This document shows positions 5,756 through 6,419 of a stretch of DNA of 6,419 nucleotides, piece by piece. The notes under the pieces were generated by a model. That model worked only from the letters and a program-made list of their open reading frames with translations. It was not told where the DNA came from and ran no database searches. Each line of letters opens with the position of its first letter. The first letter of the stretch is position 1. The position numbers were made by a program, and so were the translations under genes. Origin of the DNA: Bacteroidota bacterium (GTDB taxonomy: Bacteria; Bacteroidota; Bacteroidia; Flavobacteriales_D; Crocinitomicaceae); assembly GCA_006226555.1 (NCBI GenBank), contig SBGS01000172.1, forward strand, positions 1-6,419, given 5' to 3'.

Positions 5756-6419
5756 TGATCATCGCTTTTCCTACGGTGCAAGTTAGGCATTTTTTCTCAG
5801 AGCATTTAGAATTATATAGCCATAATAAACCTTGAGAATCAAATAGATTGTTCACCGGGAAATCATAGCTCCGCCAAATTCTTGTTATGTGATTTGATTC
5901 AGGTCTGCAAGACCGCATTTCCTCGAACACTTCTTCTAAAGTTAATTCATGAATAAAATACCTATAAGGAATAACGGCATTTACTATTAGGCCAAGTTGC
6001 AAAACTTGTCCGATCTGTTGAACACCGATATCTTTCAACTCTTTATTAACTGCCCGGATCACTGTATTGATTTGCCGGTGTATGTCATTATCCGACCTCA
6101 GTTTACTTATTAACTTCTGCAGCTGAATATGGCGTGTTTCGATTCTATTCTGAGGTCTCAAACCATTCTTTCCAGTTATGTTGACCTCTCCTTCATCAAA
6201 AGCAAAAAAATTAATTTGCTTTCCCATCCCAAATGCACGAATAATCAAATAATCCAACATTGGCCTTTCACTTCTCATAGCCTCTTGACGCAAAATTTTT
6301 AAACGTTGTTGGATTACAATTTCCTTCATACTGTCCAACACTTCTTCTTTCCGTGAAAAACCTGCACAAGGAAGCTCATTCTTCGAAATCCATCCCTTTA
6401 TAGATCGGGCGAGATGTTC
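5727..6419 (-). CDS. DUF2851 family protein, C-terminal half (5' end outside the window)
   Basis: The reading frame is open from the stop at 5727 to the window edge, 230 visible codons, so the gene is partial at its 5' end; the GTG at 6341 is not its start. The 26 residues before that GTG, including ISKNELPCAGFSRKEE, continue the family pattern. Other DUF2851 hallmarks are the GLRPQNRIETRHIQLQKLI stretch, the IWRSYDF segment, and DSQGLLWLYNSKC followed by a Cys-x4-Cys-x2-Cys cluster (visible residues 206, 211 and 214) near the C-terminus. From memory full-length members have about 420-430 residues, so about half is seen. Function is unknown for the family; the cysteine cluster could bind metal, which is inference. 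No signal or membrane segment is visible in this half. It overlaps the PspC-like gene by 29 bases, consistent with one operon. Confidence 0.85.
   Translation of the reverse strand, partial: EHLARSIKGWISKNELPCAGFSRKEEVLDSMKEIVIQQRLKILRQEAMRSERPMLDYLIIRAFGMGKQINFFAFDEGEVNITGKNGLRPQNRIETRHIQLQKLISKLRSDNDIHRQINTVIRAVNKELKDIGVQQIGQVLQLGLIVNAVIPYRYFIHELTLEEVFEEMRSCRPESNHITRIWRSYDFPVNNLFDSQGLLWLYNSKCSEKKCLTCTVGKAMINDPKSSLLF

Noticed and set aside
5727..6341. N-terminally truncated DUF2851 pseudogene
   Set aside because: The frame stays open to the window edge with family-like sequence; the gene is simply cut by the window.
1..6419. Mobile element, CRISPR array, defence system or RNA gene
   Set aside because: There are no transposase or integrase genes, no direct repeats with spacers, no tRNA or rRNA, and all genes share strand, style and housekeeping character.

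Overview
The window is an ordinary-looking stretch of a low-GC chromosome from a member of the Bacteroidota, most likely class Flavobacteriia. The support is a Bacteroidota-type 63-residue ribosomal protein bS21, a DUF2851 protein and a short PspC-domain protein of the kind common in that phylum, gene starts without Shine-Dalgarno sequences, and two exact matches to the Bacteroidota -7 promoter box (TAnnTTTG). Taxonomy is inferred from these features only; no 16S rRNA is present.

All eight genes lie on the minus strand, so transcription runs from high to low coordinates. From the right edge: a DUF2851-family protein (5' part outside the window, reading frame open to base 6419); a small PspC-domain membrane protein overlapping it by 29 bases; a two-helix K+ channel with a cytoplasmic RCK (TrkA-N/TrkA-C) regulator, 3 bases further on; then a 60-base gap with a probable promoter. 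Next come an alanine/glycine:cation symporter (AGCS family), a membrane-anchored protein with three helix-hairpin-helix repeats 1 base after it, adenine phosphoribosyltransferase (apt) overlapping that by 17 bases, an acyl-CoA dehydrogenase 28 bases later, and, after a 60-base gap with a second probable promoter, rpsU (bS21). The last 43 bases hold no gene, only a perfect 14-base palindrome at the left edge.

The layout suggests three transcription units: DUF2851-pspC-like-K+ channel (promoter outside the window), symporter-HhH-apt-acyl-CoA dehydrogenase (promoter near 4467-4474), and rpsU alone or with genes beyond the left edge (promoter near 268-275). The first joins an envelope protein to ion conductance. 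The second mixes amino-acid uptake, purine salvage and fatty- or branched-acyl-CoA oxidation and looks like a loosely associated housekeeping operon.

I see no mobile element, CRISPR array, tRNA, rRNA, toxin-antitoxin pair or defence system, and no convincing new system. The points most worth a second look are the rpsU leader, which lacks the canonical SD that many Flavobacteriia keep on this one gene, the tightly overlapped DUF2851/PspC/K+ channel cluster, and an acidic, histidine-containing insertion in the symporter. Two starts need care: the symporter should begin at the ATG at 4441, and the DUF2851 gene does not start at the GTG at 6341.
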